A stretch of 64,000 nucleotides of DNA from Aegilops tauschii subsp. strangulata (taxonomy: Eukaryota; Streptophyta; Magnoliopsida; Poales; Poaceae). Position 1 is the first letter of the stretch. Each line of letters starts with the position of its first letter. The notes beneath the pieces are model-generated. The model did no database searches and was not told where the DNA came from. It saw nothing but the letters and a program-made list of their open reading frames with translations. The stretch is taken from assembly GCF_002575655.3 (NCBI RefSeq), contig NC_053035.3, forward strand, positions 377,867,792 to 377,931,791. Reading direction: 5' to 3'. Of the stretch, positions 10,477 to 22,910 are shown one piece after another. A program made the translations under genes and the position numbers.

Positions 10477-13440
10477 ACATGGAAAGGAATAGCAGAGAGG
10501 ATCTTCTATGCCAGCACAGCAACACCTTCGTATTCAATACAGATGATACCAGCACAACAACAGGAGCACCAGCAGACGACCAAGCTACTACCACCTCCAA
10601 CCAAGCGCCAGGACGAAGCACATGTCAGCACGAGTGGAAGCAAGGAACCAGTCACAGGCACCCGCACAGGATCATATGAAATATTCGGAAGGATAGAAGA
10701 AATGTTGAAACAAGTACTCGACGAAACAAAACAGATACCGGGAATAAAGACCAGGGCTGGACACCAATGCAGCGAACAAGAGGAGGAATTAGATGAAAAC
10801 ATGAAGAACTCAGTGGTGCAACAAACAACGGCCCTGATTGATTCTCTCAATAAACTTAGAAAATTTCAGGACATTGTTTGCAGAGTGATCTTACCAGAAG
10901 AGACGACGCTGAAGTTGTAGGATGGAGCAGACGCAGGAGCCACAGCTGCACTTGTACATGGCAACCACACGAAAGAAGTCGTAGCCACAGCAGAACCAGG
11001 AGGGAGGAAAAAAGGAAGAAGGAAGAACAAGACCAACAAAACAAACATGAAAGGAAGAAAAGAATAACAAAATCAAGAACACAGACCTCGAGAATTAGCC
11101 AGAGGGAGACAAAAGAACATAACAAGGTGCAAAAAGAGCAAAGCAAGGAGCACGTATCAACCAATATAGCAAGTGCCGAAGGACAGCAAGAACAAGGTAG
11201 AAAAGTAGCTGCAAAAGCAGAGAATCAAGATGAGAAACAGGTAAATGAGAACAAATACATCATCCATGTGACTCGAAAGCGATGCTTTCAAACTTGAACT
11301 TAAAAAATCTGTCTTCGATTCTGTCGGGAACACGACAAGAGAACGCCGCCGAAACATAAAGGCCAACAGCAACATGTCGTCAAGAACACCGAGCAAGAGG
11401 ATGGAAGCAATAAAACAAGCAACCCGACAACAGATGATGCTCCCTCAAGAGCGTCAATAGGAGCAGTACAGGAGACGAACAGGATCGGAGGCAGCAAAGA
11501 CGTGAGTATAAAAAATCAGTCTCTTCTTTCTAAAAAGTCTCTTCTCTCTAAACTAGAGACGGTCTTGAGTTAACTGACAAATCTGCAACAAAATATACAC
11601 TCAGCCAGACAAGTATCATATCAACGCTCCCGCAAACGAGGCACGGGCTGATCTAGCATCGACCGTTAACAGCATGGCACAAAAACAAGAAGAAAACAAC
11701 AAAGAAGAGGTAAAACTTCCAAACCCACTTTGCCCAAATACCGTCAACTCATATTGTTTCATCTATCAGGTATTACAAGCACAGCAAAGAAAAGAGGATG
11801 CCCATGCAAAACAGAATTGATGTAGAAGAGCTTTTCAGCACAAGAGCATTTCAGATGACCGATACAGGGGAGAAAGCCTCAGACACTGCACCTGGTGACA
11901 CACCCAAGGCTGGTATAGAAAGCAAAGAAAAAGTGGACGCACAAACGGATATCCCAACCACCGGCGCAAAGGTAAAATTCAACAAGAACCATTTTTCCAA
12001 AATTTATAAGAAAGGTACTGCCTAGCACAACCTGTCACAGTAATACAAGAATTACAAGCAATGAATCATGCTTTTCCTTTTTCATGAAACGCAGGAAACA
12101 AACGAGGACGGTCATGCCGAAGAACAGCAAGGAGTACAAACAGAACAAACCAAAAAACAAGGGCAAATGGCGACTAAAATGGTACCCAGTACGCCGACCA
12201 AAGAGCAGTCTTCACGTGACAAACACAACCGAGAAGACATGCCACCAGCATCGAAGACCAACGAGGTAAAGCTACACGCACCTGCTCCTACAACGTTAAA
12301 ACAAAAAAGTTATGCATGCACAGATGAAGTCCAAACTTTATTTACATTTTTAATTGAACAGAAGAAAGAAACAAATGAAGCAGAAGATGTGCCTCAAGAA
12401 GCGATAGAAAGTGCTGCTACCGCTCGACAATGTACAAAAACTCCAGAACACAGAGAAGAAGTGACATGAACGGCAAAAGAGAGATTGAATGTAGAGGTCA
12501 AGATACAAAACCTCTTTCTATAGCATATAAAAAGAATGCACCCACCAGAAAGAAACACAGACACATTTTAATTACTTTTTTGCGTTTCGACAGATCCAAG
12601 AAACAGAGGAGAGCACCAATATTCAAGACCAACAAACACAACAACACAAGGGAATGGAACAAGCAGAAGATGTTCTTCAAACAACGGACAGCGCAACCGT
12701 CGTAGACCAAGCCAGAAAACCTTCGCTGTCCGAGCAAAAAATAACAGGGATGGCAATGTCGACGCAAAAGATTGAAAAGGTGAAGTGAGATAACCTGCTT
12801 TTAAGGAAATTAGATATTTGAGTGAACAAAGACACAAATGCAATCTCATTTACCTACCTCTATGTCTCAACAGCCAAAAGACAAAAAGGATGACACCACG
12901 GATGAACAAAACGAAAAAGATCCAGAGGAGCTCCAAAAACCTCCACTCACCGAAGAAAAGCTCGAAGAGGCAGCACCGGCGGAAACGACTGAAAAGGTGA
13001 AGCTACAAAAAAACATTCAAAGACACACTAAACATTTGAGTATTTTCCTTAGGGAACGGACACTAAACTACAATGAAAATAACGAGCATATTTAATTATT
13101 TTTTAACCACGCTTTTGCACGATAACACAGAAACCTCAACAAGACACGCACGCAGACACACGCAAAGAAGCAAAGGGCCACGGTGCATTGGAAAACCATG
13201 CACCAAACATTCCAGAGAGAGTCAGACAACAACAAGAAAAAGGCTGCACCATCAGACAAGAAACATTGTGTTGTAAAAGATGTTGCCGCCACAAACACGA
13301 CAGTAAGCCAGCACGTCACTCAAACAGAACGTGAACCATTGATCATACAAAACCTGCCATCGAAGAAGGCACAAAAGATGAAGGGATCGAACGCCTGTAC
13401 AACAACGTCATGACAGCGAATAAGGACAAAGGGTAAGTTC
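10477..13440 (+). pseudogene. Unit A low-complexity exons
   Basis: Starts after acceptor ATGCAG at 10471-10476. The exons encode Q-, T-, E- and K-rich sequence (for example QQQEHQQTTK and, near 10,800, QQTTALIDSLNKLRKFQDIVC). Several short exons end in GAG or AAG followed by GTAAA or GTGAA donors. Two exon types are recognisable: type beta at about 12592-12779 and type alpha at about 12855-12998; unit C has two betas and three alphas. Frame changes are frequent, for example near 10670 compared with C. No enzyme motif is visible; the region is probably a disordered spacer. Exon borders are approximate. Confidence 0.5.
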
Positions 13441-13540
13441 ATGTTACCACCAAAGAATTATATTCTTCCAATGATTTCCTCCCTTAAACATTTTACATGT
13501 ATACCTGTAAATATATATACATATATATATTTGTTGCAGG

Positions 13541-14690
13541 CACGACATTTTATAAATACAGAGACGTCAACAGTAACGGTCAGCCTCATGGTAGAAAGCT
13601 TCGAGACTGGAAAGGCAGTGCGCAGCGAAACCATGGCAGTCATGCTACAGATGTTGAAAAAGCAATTCAGGGCACAAAGAGAAAGATTCTATCAACATAC
13701 AACACTGTAAGTAAACCTCAAGTTTCAACAATGAATATCACTCTATCGATCAATCAACCTTTCTGTACAATTGAATTTACAAATCTCTTTTACGCACATG
13801 TGACAAAAAAAAGCAGGCATCAATACGCATGGCCAACCACGAAGATCCATTGGAGTTCAAAAATAAAGACAAAGCGCACGTCAGAGACAAGACAATGCCT
13901 AAAACTCTTAAAAGATTCCTTGATCTGGAACAAGGAGAGCAACTACAAGATTTCGACATAGTAAGCACATCTCATGTTACAGATAAGAAATACAATCCTG
14001 GCACTACAATTCCGTCTAACGATCAACAAATCATGACTAAATCCAAGAAGGATCCCTTATTTATTTATTTTGCATTTTGCAGTTCTTTCTACCAGTTTGC
14101 ATAGGCGGGCCTATTCGAGAAGGAGCTGTGGGCCACTACTTCGTTGTTACAATAAACATGAAAAAAGAGCGCTTTGAGCTCCTTGACTCTTTACCAGTTG
14201 AATATCAAGGCACAATGGATTACTTCAACACAATAACAAGCAGAGTAAAGAGGATATGGAAGCAAATAAGTAAATTGCTCCAGCTGTCTCCAAGTAGTAT
14301 TGACCATTTCGAAAAGGTCAAAATGCAGGTGCCACTTCAGGGAGGAACGTAAGCACTACAAACCTTTCTCCTTTTCCTTACTCACTGTAACAATTAAATT
14401 ATTAATGCAATCCATAAAAAACATAGGACGTTAGGACAACTTCACCTAAACTGCCCAACCATCTTTGGTTAACGACAATAACCAATCATCCTTCTACTTG
14501 CAGACTTGACTGTGCGTTCTATATGTTCATGAACGCAAAGCACTACACCGACGGTGGAGAAAGAGTGCACCTAACAGAAGAACAAGTCCCGAAGTTGAGG
14601 AAGAAAATTCTCTATCAAATAATCAGCCAATACAGAGATACGGCCGCACTGTCATTAATCAACTACACCAAAGGTTTCTCTTTTTGAAGA
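13541..14690 (+). pseudogene. Unit A Ulp1-like fold 1, complete catalytic set
   Basis: Exons after the acceptor at 13540 encode a Ulp1/C48 cysteine peptidase fold. The catalytic His is CAC 14134-14136 (GHYFVVTINM), the Asp is GAC 14185-14187 (FELLDSL), the oxyanion Gln is CAG 14338-14340 (VPLQGG) and the nucleophile Cys is TGT 14511-14513 (LDCAFYM). The Gln lies six residues before Cys, as in Ulp1. Each exon has clean splice signals (for example TTGCAG before 14083 and before the Cys exon). The equivalent domain in unit C (40895-42060) keeps the same four residues, suggesting past selection. It is the most canonical of the three folds. Confidence 0.8.
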
Positions 14691-14760
14691 CAACAAAGTA
14701 AAATTCTACTTATATAATTTTTAGAGACACACCAATAAGTTTTTATTTTTTATTTTAACA

Positions 14761-15663
14761 GATATGCTGAACTCTGAGGTTGATATGGAAGACAGTTAAA
14801 TGCAACGAATACATTGTGACATATTTCAAGAAGAGATTCCTCCAACTCCCGAGCACATTGGGACGAGCGCTCAAGAGATACAAGTTATTGACATTAAAGA
14901 CACAAGCAAGGATGAGGAGAAACAAGATTATCATGTGAGTAGCAAGGATACCACCAAGGCGTCTGAAGAAGCACTCACGGAAGAACAAGCCCAGACAGAT
15001 GCTGGTTTACAGAGGGAACAACACGCGCAGCTAGACACTGATTTACAAAAGGAAGACGAACAGAAAGATCCACCGATAGAACCAGACATACCACCCCCAG
15101 ATAAAAAGACAGAAGACATAACAGGCTCTCCTTTAGAAGGTGGTAATAGGACAAAGAGCGTACCAACTCACCAACAAGAGCTTTCCAAACAGAACAAGAA
15201 CCCTGTTGACGAAGATCGCAAACCAGGAACATCACCCGAGGTGAAACATGCACAAGAAGAAAAAAAGCAGAAAGAGAAGGATTTAACAGATAAGATACTT
15301 GAACAGAGGAAACGCGATGCTGCAGTCTCAGTAGAACCGAGCATAAAAAACAACAACACACAAAAGGAAACACCAACACCTAGGCAGCCGAACGAGCAGG
15401 CGCAGTTAGGTCATGACAAGAAAAAGGCAAGGCATCTTGCAAGAGTACAGACAAGTTCCCCAAAACCCTCAACGATTCAATCATCAGAGATCAGCTCAGC
15501 AAACATAATCTCAATTAAGAGGCCATTCAAACGACCAAGCAAGGAACCTGGGAAAGTCAAGGTTGCATCACTTGTACCAGGAGATTTCATTTACAGAGAA
15601 AAGGCCATACAACTCTATAGATATCTGATGAGCCGACAAGGACAGAGAGAATGCGCAGGGTAA
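14761..15663 (+). pseudogene. Unit A acidic linker between folds 1 and 2
   Basis: Exon starting DMLNSEVDMED, followed by a TAA at 14797-14799 where unit C has a Glu codon, then a long open frame (from 14800) rich in E, K, Q and T with basic RPFKRPSKEPGKVKV near the end and VPGDFIYREKAIQLYRYL at 15570-15630. The last segment is shared with unit C (VPGDFKFMNEAIALHEYL) and begins fold 2. The donor is GG|GTAAGC at about 15660. No catalytic motif; likely a flexible linker with a possible nuclear-localisation cluster. Confidence 0.6.
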
Positions 15664-15763
15664 GCAGATTCTCCTAGTTCCATTGAAACAATTACAGAGA
15701 GCTACAAATTCTCTAACATCCAACTAACAATTCACTCACCTACTTCCAAACCCTCCTTGCAGA

Positions 15764-16705
15764 CAAGTGCTATATAAATATAAAAGCTCAAACCGAGAAG
15801 ACTGCATTTCAGCAAAATCCTTCATGGAACAAGCAGGAAAAGAAGAAACATAGATGGAGGGCTCCATGCTAAAGGGGTTACTGGAGGAATGGACAGAACA
15901 AGAACAATTCAACCCAGACGACACAACTGTACTCCCTGCAAGTTTCGCAAATGTATGCATACCTCACCCACAAAAACACCACCGCCATTACTACGATAGA
16001 ATATTTAACTAAAACCACACTCTCTTTCTTGAAGCTGGTGCTCGGTCTCAATTATGATAACGGAGAGCTATCAGAATTCAACGAGGACGGTGCACTAAAA
16101 GGATTTGAACTCCTCGTGGGAGGTAAAGACATCCTCCATTCGAAGATGGTAAGTTTAGTATTATTACTTAGCACATGACCTATTCTCTTTGAGCTTCAAC
16201 GATAAAATGAAATTCAATTTTTACATCAACAATGATCTCCTCTCTCAACGTAGATCATGATATCTCATCACACAAACAACCACTACACGCTCTATGTACT
16301 GAACAAGTATAGAGATAGCATCGACATCCTTGACTCACTGAACTATGTAAACTACGCCGATTTGTCTTGGAGTCAACACCACGTGCATCGAGAAGAACTG
16401 GTACATACTTTTTGTACATTGATTTGCTCTTTTCCTCATGATAGTATGATACTCTTACTTTTCTCAATGCCGCACCCAAACAACAAAACCATAATGCAAT
16501 AACAGATGAGAAGGATGTCCGTGCTGATGAACAAGCACCACAAACTAAAACACAAGAACGAACCAGACTGGGAAAAGATAGCAGAAAGGCCTCACAGGGT
16601 CTGCACACGAAAGCAAGAAGGAACACAATGCGGTCACTTCACGGCCCAATTTGCGAAATACTATAATGGGAAAGAACTGGTCAAGGACAGAGAGGATTTT
16701 CATGT
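15764..16705 (+). pseudogene. Unit A Ulp1-like fold 2, catalytic residues kept
   Basis: Second protease-like fold. It starts with an exon containing a TAG at 15851-15853 (CAG in unit C) before MEGSMLKGLLEEW. The His is CAC 16281-16283 (NNHYTLYVLNKY), the Asp is GAC 16332-16334 (DILDSLNY), the Gln is CAA 16614-16616 and the Cys is TGC 16629-16631 (KQEGTQCGHF). The Gln is five rather than six residues before Cys. Unit C has the same arrangement (KQQGTQCRHF). The fold resembles fold 1 in order of strands but not closely in sequence, so the internal duplication is old. Confidence 0.72.
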
Positions 16706-16818
16706 AAGTTACCACTACATACACGTCAACTAACTTGATTTCTTTATTACCGTAATTAGTTTATTAACAATTGTGAACAACACGTAACTATAAACCATAC
16801 ATTTTCACATGCCTGCAG

Positions 16819-18671
16819 CCCAGCAAGGTCGATGCCGAATGGAAACCAGAGTACGTATACACACTCATATTCGGTAAAACCAACCAAATAAAGGACCATC
16901 AACTTCCTGGAAAACTCAAAGATTACAAACCAGAGACTACAAACCTTTTTTCACCCATGAAAGGTAATATAACTATTTTCATTTTTACCATCAGTCAAAA
17001 TTACTAGAGCTTCAAATATTTCTTTTAGAAACAACAGCCATAAATTTTTATCTGCTTTGACAAAGCGAGACGAAAAAAACCAGCATCAATCAAAGAGCAG
17101 CAAGAAATACCCGCAACACCGGCATTCGTTTCTACACGTGGATAAGGCAAACGATCTCTACAACATAGTCATGAGTGACACATGGCAGGATGAATTCAAA
17201 AGGTAACTTGGTTCCTTTTACACCTCAAATTAGTTAAAGTTAGGCAGCAATCACACAAATAAGAAAGGAAACTGGAAAGAACCTTAAATTCCTGTTTATC
17301 AGCTGACTTAGTTAATGACTTTCTCAACAAAAATTTCTTCTACTGCCCTGTATGTAAGCAGAAAAGTAGTATTCTCGAGAGATCAACCACAGAGCAAAAG
17401 CACAACTCTTACTGGATCAAAGCTAAAGGAAATATTTGGGCCTGCAAACAAGAAAAAACGTCAAGGAATGGAAAAGAAGGTGCTCGATGAGTTAGCAGAA
17501 GCATGGGAAAGCAGCAACCAAACTATACACAAAATACATAGACTATTATTAGGCCCAAGCTTTGCAGAGGTAAATTTAAAAAAAATCACAGTGATCATAT
17601 AAACTCATCTTTTTCGAACTATTGTTTAATCTCTTGGTACCGATCTATTTTTTCTAACTCGTTTTTATCGTTTTTTATTTGTTGCCTGTAGCATATTCTT
17701 GGTTTAAAGGATAAAAGAAAATCTATGAAGAACTTCAGAGATGATTTCACACGAGAAAAGGATGTCTTGGTTCCTTTGTTCCTTAAGAAATGTCAATCAG
17801 AGAAGCTCAAAATAGCAAAAATGGTAATAGCGTTTTCCATACAACAAAATAAAAATAAGCATTTCAAACAGAATACTATATTCTAAACTCTCCTCTAACA
17901 ATAAAACTTTTGTGCCACAGGTATTCATGCCATTTGAAAAGGAAGACCGATACACACTATTTGTGCTCGACAGATATAGAAGGAAGCTTCAAATCATCGA
18001 ACCTGAAGAAACCTCTCTTGAAGAATTGAAGAGGCAAGAATACCTGAAAAATCAACGTGATCGACACGTGCATGATGGCAAACTAATTAAGCAAATTGCT
18101 AACATGGAAAACAACGAAGCCATCAAAGAAAAGGAGCATAACAAATACCACAACCGTAAAGACAAACCGGTAAGAATTGTAAACAACGCCATCTTTCAGT
18201 TTTACAAATTACATTACATGTCTCTCTAAAACAAAAACAAAATGCAATTCCCAGGTTCCCAGGTTTAAAGAAGTATACGAAATATTACTAGGTGAAAAAT
18301 TCAAAAAGGAAAAGACTAGATGGGATGTTCAAATTTTACAGGGCGTTCCAAAGGTGAACAAAGGTGAAACCCCGTTTGTTGTTCTAAGGTTCGCGCATCT
18401 CTTTGATGGCAACCACTTCGTCGAAGAGATAGATAATTTCGACGTAAGCTTTCGCTTAAAACTCGCAATAAATTTGCTAGATATCATACAACTGCATGAC
18501 CTAATACTCATGTGTTTTTTCTCCTTTTTTTCACTGAACTTTTTATAGGATGGCACGGAACAATGGAAAGCACAACAACTGTGTAGGCTACTATTTAGCG
18601 ATCAGAATACAATCAAACCCAGCGAAATGGGCGATGAGATTAGAAAGATCTACGACAACATCACGGAATAA
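16819..18671 (+). pseudogene. Unit A Ulp1-like fold 3, catalytic residues lost
   Basis: Third protease-like fold with the same strand pattern: RYTLFVLDRYRRKLQIIEP at about 17948-18005 aligns with HYTLYVLNKY...DILDS of fold 2. The His position is CGA (Arg) at 17948-17950, the Asp position is Glu, and the exon that should hold Cys (about 18255-18443, KGETPFVVLRFAHLFDGN) has no Cys at all. Unit C shows Arg and no Cys as well, so the loss predates the duplication and the fold may act as a binding module. The final exon (from about 18549) ends with MGDEIRKIYDNITE and TAA at 18669-18671. Confidence 0.7.
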
Positions 18672-20200
18672 AAAGTTGTTGATAAGCGAACGAGCCTAGC
18701 TCCATCGAAACATCAGAAGACGGTTTAACCGCACATCATACTGTAATAATGAAGCAACAGACTATTTTTATTGATGTAGTTCCTTGATTCTTCAGTAACC
18801 AAGCATTCGAACACAAGCCGGTGCCCCTAGAAACTTCACAACTATCAATCCAGGCGGTTGATGACCATGCCCCATAAAGCCCCAAGTCCGTCCCTAGACA
18901 TACGTGCATCACGTCGACACGCCTTGACTCTACATACTACTCACGTGTGACCGCCGGTGACTTTGATGTTTCACAAACATTCCCCCTCTCTGCAACCGTG
19001 TGCTGCCGAATGCCACCAACCTACAACATGAATCTGGCGTGAGTACAAACGTGACTCTCTAAATGAGTATTCAAACAAATGCATGCGGTGCCACCCACTC
19101 GCGCCGTTAGAGACCTCACACCTGTGCATCCACAATGGTGCCTTCCTACCTCAGTATTAGCAAGCAAGCCTCTCCTACCACACCACCATGCATCCAGAGG
19201 GTTAAGGGCCAGTGATGCCTCTCAAAGCCCCACACCACTCCATGCCCATGATGCCAGACACACGTGACTCTCTAGAGGCTTCACAACCGTGACTCCCTAA
19301 CTGCGTATTCGGAAGCATGCCTCTGGTATCACACTTTTGAACATCCACAGGATTGATAGTTGTTCGTAACAACAAAAACCCCACTTCCGTGCCTCTTGGG
19401 TCTTCACCTTCGTGCCTTTCGTAACTGCATCCACGTGCCTTACGTGTCACGCCCCGCGACTCTTACATGGTCACGGTACCACGCCCATGTCTCTTCACAA
19501 ACGTCACAACAGTGCATCTCTAACCGAGCATTCCAACACATGCCTCTGAGACCACACTATTGTGCACCCACAACGTTGATACCCGTGCATCGAGAAGTCG
19601 CAATCCTGTGCCTTGCGTACCTGGATCCAGGTGCCTCTCTCACATGACACTTGCCATGACTCTTACATGCCCCATGGTGTCGCACAACCTTGACTCTGCA
19701 CACTTCCAAACCGTGACCCTGTAACTATGTATTCGGAGCTCAACTCTGCTACTCCGTCCACGTGCCTCTGGATGCTTGTGATGCCTTCATTTCTGTAGAG
19801 ACTTCCATTCCGTGCCTCCGGCCCCTGTAGTAACACACGCCGGTGGCTCTAGAGACTGCAAACCTGTGCCTCTCTAACTGCGTATTCCGACCCATGCCAC
19901 TCCTTCCACTCCTCAAGAAGCCGCGCTTGTGTGCACAACTAAACTGTACTAAGCGTAAAAAGACTGCTTTGTATTTTGTTGTTTTTAGAGTAAAAAAGCA
20001 ACATTACTACTTCAAAATCACATGATTGCTGAATAAACATAGTACTTAGCAAGCTAAATAACTTGCTCAATCACATAAACAAACTACAACTTGACATAAG
20101 GAAACTTGTTTAACCTGATACAGATGACATTAGAAACTGCTTCGTTCTAACAGAAGTAAACTACGAACCTGATACAATAGAAAGGACAAGCATAAACACA
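18672..20200. repeat. Degenerate GTGCCTC-rich tandem repeats after unit A
   Basis: Noncoding. From about 18820 the DNA is full of CCGTGCCTC-like words. An anchor of the form CTAACYG.GTATTC..A..ATGCC recurs at about 19053, 19297, 19521, 19718 and 19875, giving a decaying period of about 160-245 bp. The same anchor occurs near 21997 and in the array at 22911-24835, so the two regions are related. The first 150 bases are the likely 3' UTR of unit A. Short ORFs here are incidental. Confidence 0.6.
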
Positions 20201-20238
20201 AGCAACTCCACGACCAGTTTTCTATGTTTTCGTCATCA

Positions 20239-21508
20239 CTAGTATCCGTAGTAAGGATCGTCATAATTCTTATCTGCCTCTTTTGCACTCTCCATACCTT
20301 CTCTGATGTTTTCAATTCTCTTCCACGACTCATAGGTGGCGTACGCATCTATCGCTGCATACTCAGTGAGGTAATTTGGCAGTGGGCTGATCCCCCACAG
20401 TTTATGGTCTTCAACCCTATCAATCTTATCCTTCATTTGTTTGTAGAATGGGTGGATCACGCTCCCTACAACATCAGCCAAACAGTGGTACCTCTTTCTT
20501 CCCTTGAAAGGAACTCTCCATTTGCGCTGGATGTCGATGTACTTGTCGGGGTTGATCTCCAAACCAGAACTTCGCAGCATCTCTTTGTCACCTTCAATAC
20601 TGAAGCTGGCAAAGGTGTAGAACCTGTCCTCCTTCAGGAATGGGCGCATGCTCTTGGGCATGCAGGGGGATGACACATTTAAGGTGGATCCATCAAGTAT
20701 CGATCAAGTACATGCTTATATAGTACGTACGTATAATTCATGGACGAAAAAATTTCAGAAACTGCTATGCAGAGTTCAGAAATAAAATACAAGCACAGCA
20801 TGTTATTTTTATTTTTGGTATTTACACTTGAATCAATTACCTATCTAGTTCTTAGCCACGTTAACACATCAATTCAAGAAACTGAACTACACTAGAACAT
20901 GAAATATAGAAACTACACTAGAACAGAAAGTACACTAGAACATCAAGTTCAGAAAATAATCTTGTACATCAAATCCATAAATTAATCTAGTGCATCAAAT
21001 ACATAAACTGATCTGGTGAGTCAAGTTCAAAATCTATTCTGCTGCATCTACTTCAGAAACTTCACTGATACATCAAGTCAATAAACCAATTTAATCAAAT
21101 TTCAGGGTGAAAAGCTAATTAAATAGAACCATGGAGGGGTTGAAACTGTAGGATGGTTCACCATTTTGTTGCCGCGGTGATGTGATATACCAAACAGAGT
21201 TCCTCCACACATAACTGTAGAACCGCAGCCCTCTACGGAGGTTCGTCCTCCCTGGTATACTCGACATCAACGCCGATGTACTGAGGGTACAAGCCGCAGA
21301 CCCTCTTCAGGATCCTGCTGATCATCTTGTCGGCTTCCTCAGGATTGCTGGTGCATACGACATCCAGCTTTTCCTTGCCGTGGATGTCAACCTCCTTGAG
21401 GTGCACTTTGTAGTCGTGCTTCTGACCGGGGACCTGAACGTCGTCGACCTAGGTGCTCTGGTCAGACGTCTCACCACGGGGTCGCTTGGCAGATGGTTCC
21501 TCCGCCAT
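20239..21508 (-). pseudogene. DEDDy 3'-5' exonuclease-like gene, disrupted
   Basis: Minus-strand gene copy. The first exon starts at 21508 (MAEEPSAKRPRGETSDQST) and runs to about 21150; the second is about 20239-20680. Exonuclease motif I is visible as YIGVDVEYT (Asp-x-Glu) near 21265, followed by VLQLCVEELCLVYHI. The second exon has FYTFASFSIEGDKEMLRSSG and the motif III region YLTEYAAIDAYATYE, with Y-x3-D as in DEDDy (RNase D/WRN-type) nucleases. Between them an AT-rich 450-bp stretch could be an intron (donor TG|GTGAAC). Two in-frame TAG codons (21449-21451 and 21233-21235 on the plus strand) interrupt exon 1, 72 codons apart and in the same frame. A captured or decaying host gene is the likeliest reading. 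Confidence 0.75.
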
Positions 21509-22129
21509 TACGCTCCTCCAGCGATGGCCGCCTTGACACAGAGATTGTGAGGAGATGCTAGTTGAGATGGAACGACAATAGTGTTTTCGGAATTGAGCGG
21601 CTATGGAAGCGCAGTTGCCCCTTTGTGCCAAGGTCTGGGTCGTGGAGGAGGCGGTTGGACGCTGCCTCGTCGTGGTAGTGAGGGCGGAAGACATGCGCTC
21701 GTCATTGATGTGCGTCGAGGCAACCGCCGAGTGGCAGTGCTTGCGGTTGCCGGGAAAAAAGCAACCGTCAAATCATCCGATTAAGCACGTAACAAATGTT
21801 ATTGCTCGCACCTTTCCCGACGCACGCCGCTACTACCACACGACCAATGCTGCACAGACTTCACACATGTGGACCCACAGCCGATACTCTCTGAGTACTA
21901 TTCGCATCGATGCCGCTACTACCAAACTTCCCGACGCATCACTCTCACGTGCCCGTGGTGACACACACTCGTAACTCTAAAGACTTCACAACCCTGACTC
22001 TTTGAGTAAGTCCTCAGATGCATGCCCCTGCCACCACACATTTGTGCATCCACAGAGTTGATACCAGTGCCTCTATAATTCCAACGTCGGTGCCTGTAGA
22101 GCCTGGTGTTCCGTGCCTCACACGTCTAT
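21509..22129. other. Spacer with GTGCCTC-type repeats
   Basis: About 300 bases upstream of the exonuclease start are GC-rich and carry no gene I can support. From about 21900 the GTGCC/anchor repeats resume (anchor near 21997) up to the start of unit B homology near 22130. Confidence 0.5.
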
Positions 22130-22910
22130 TAAGATGCTATAGCGAACAAAAAAAGCCAGGCGACACGAATCTTCATACTAAAATCAGACCGTCGAAGATT
22201 ACAGACGGTTCCATCATTTCCATCTCTCCCACCTCCACTACTCTCTTCCTTCCTCTCTTCCACAGCAAAATCTCGAAACATTCCACACTCACACAAGGTC
22301 TCCTCCTAGATTCAGTACACGGGCCCAAATTCCAAGTAGAGTTCCCCTTGCAAAACAACCGCCACCACGATTCGCCAACCACCCTCCCACTTCGAGATAC
22401 ACACCATCAAATGGTGCACCCAACAACACAAAGTACCCACCCGACGGCGACGAAGCAAGGACTTCAACACCGCCGGCGGAGATCACAACAAAAAAAGACG
22501 AACAGACAAAATAGACCAATGGAAGCGAGAAGCCGAACACAAGCAATCGAATGTAAATAACAATCTATCCCATTGCATTCCCCGAGGTAGATCCTAGTGA
22601 TTTGTCCATTTCCAGGAACAACAACCCTAGCCACCACAAAAAGCCGAGTTTTGCACTATCCAAAATCAACTTGTCTAAAAAATTGAAGTATCGTACACAC
22701 GACATTTAATAGAAACGCTACTGCTCCCCGCTACGGAATTTTCACCACACGATATGTGCTTAAAAGTACTACACCTGCCACATCACTAACTATAATACCT
22801 CAAACGATTCAAATACTGTGAGCATACTGAGAGCTCAAACTTGGTAATTACACCAGATTATCTCTGCCCGTTGTCCCTTGATTGTAACTATTTTCAAGTT
22901 AAGTGCATCA
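22130..22910 (+). pseudogene. Unit B: 5' remnant of a third Ulp1-like gene copy
   Basis: Promoter, leader, exon 1 and part of intron 1 only. Exon 1 is 22519-22552, starts MEARSRTQAIE, is 34 nt long as in units A and C, and is followed by the donor T|GTAAAT. Intron sequence from 22553 to about 22905 aligns with unit C 34381-34735 (AACCCTAGCCACC, TTTAATAGAAA.GCTACTGCTC, TTTCAA.TTAAGTGC). Homology stops at the first GTGCC-type word of intron 1, where the tandem array begins. All downstream exons are absent, so it is not a functional gene; a transcript could still start here. Confidence 0.75.

Larger units (their letters stand above)
7686..18671 (+). pseudogene. Unit A: Ulp1-like (C48) gene with three protease-like folds
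   Basis: Many-exon gene copy. Exon 1 is 7686-7719 (34 nt, starts MDATNPSQAIE, donor G|GTAAAA), exon 2 is 8244-8300, exon 3 is 8813-9336, exon 4 is 9430-10391; further exons follow with GTAAGT-like donors and GCAG acceptors to a TAA at 18669-18671. Gene order is N-terminal DUF1985-like domain, charged low-complexity region, Ulp1-like fold 1, acidic linker, fold 2, fold 3. Ulp1 family enzymes cleave SUMO or related modifiers; what this one would act on is unknown. Lesions seen against unit C: a T lost at 9980-9985, TGA at 10359-10361 (CGA in C), a frame change near 10670, TAA at 14797-14799 and TAG at 15851-15853. Such genes in grasses are often carried or multiplied by transposons, but I find no transposase or terminal repeats here. 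Confidence 0.75.

Noticed and set aside
13497..13540. TATATATA tract as a promoter before fold 1 of unit A
   Set aside because: It is within an intron directly before a clear TTGCAG acceptor, so it is better read as AT-rich intron sequence.
7221..22129. Unit A as a complete CACTA or Mutator-like transposon
   Set aside because: I found no terminal inverted repeats, no target duplication and no transposase; the idea is kept only as an inference from the dispersed motif.
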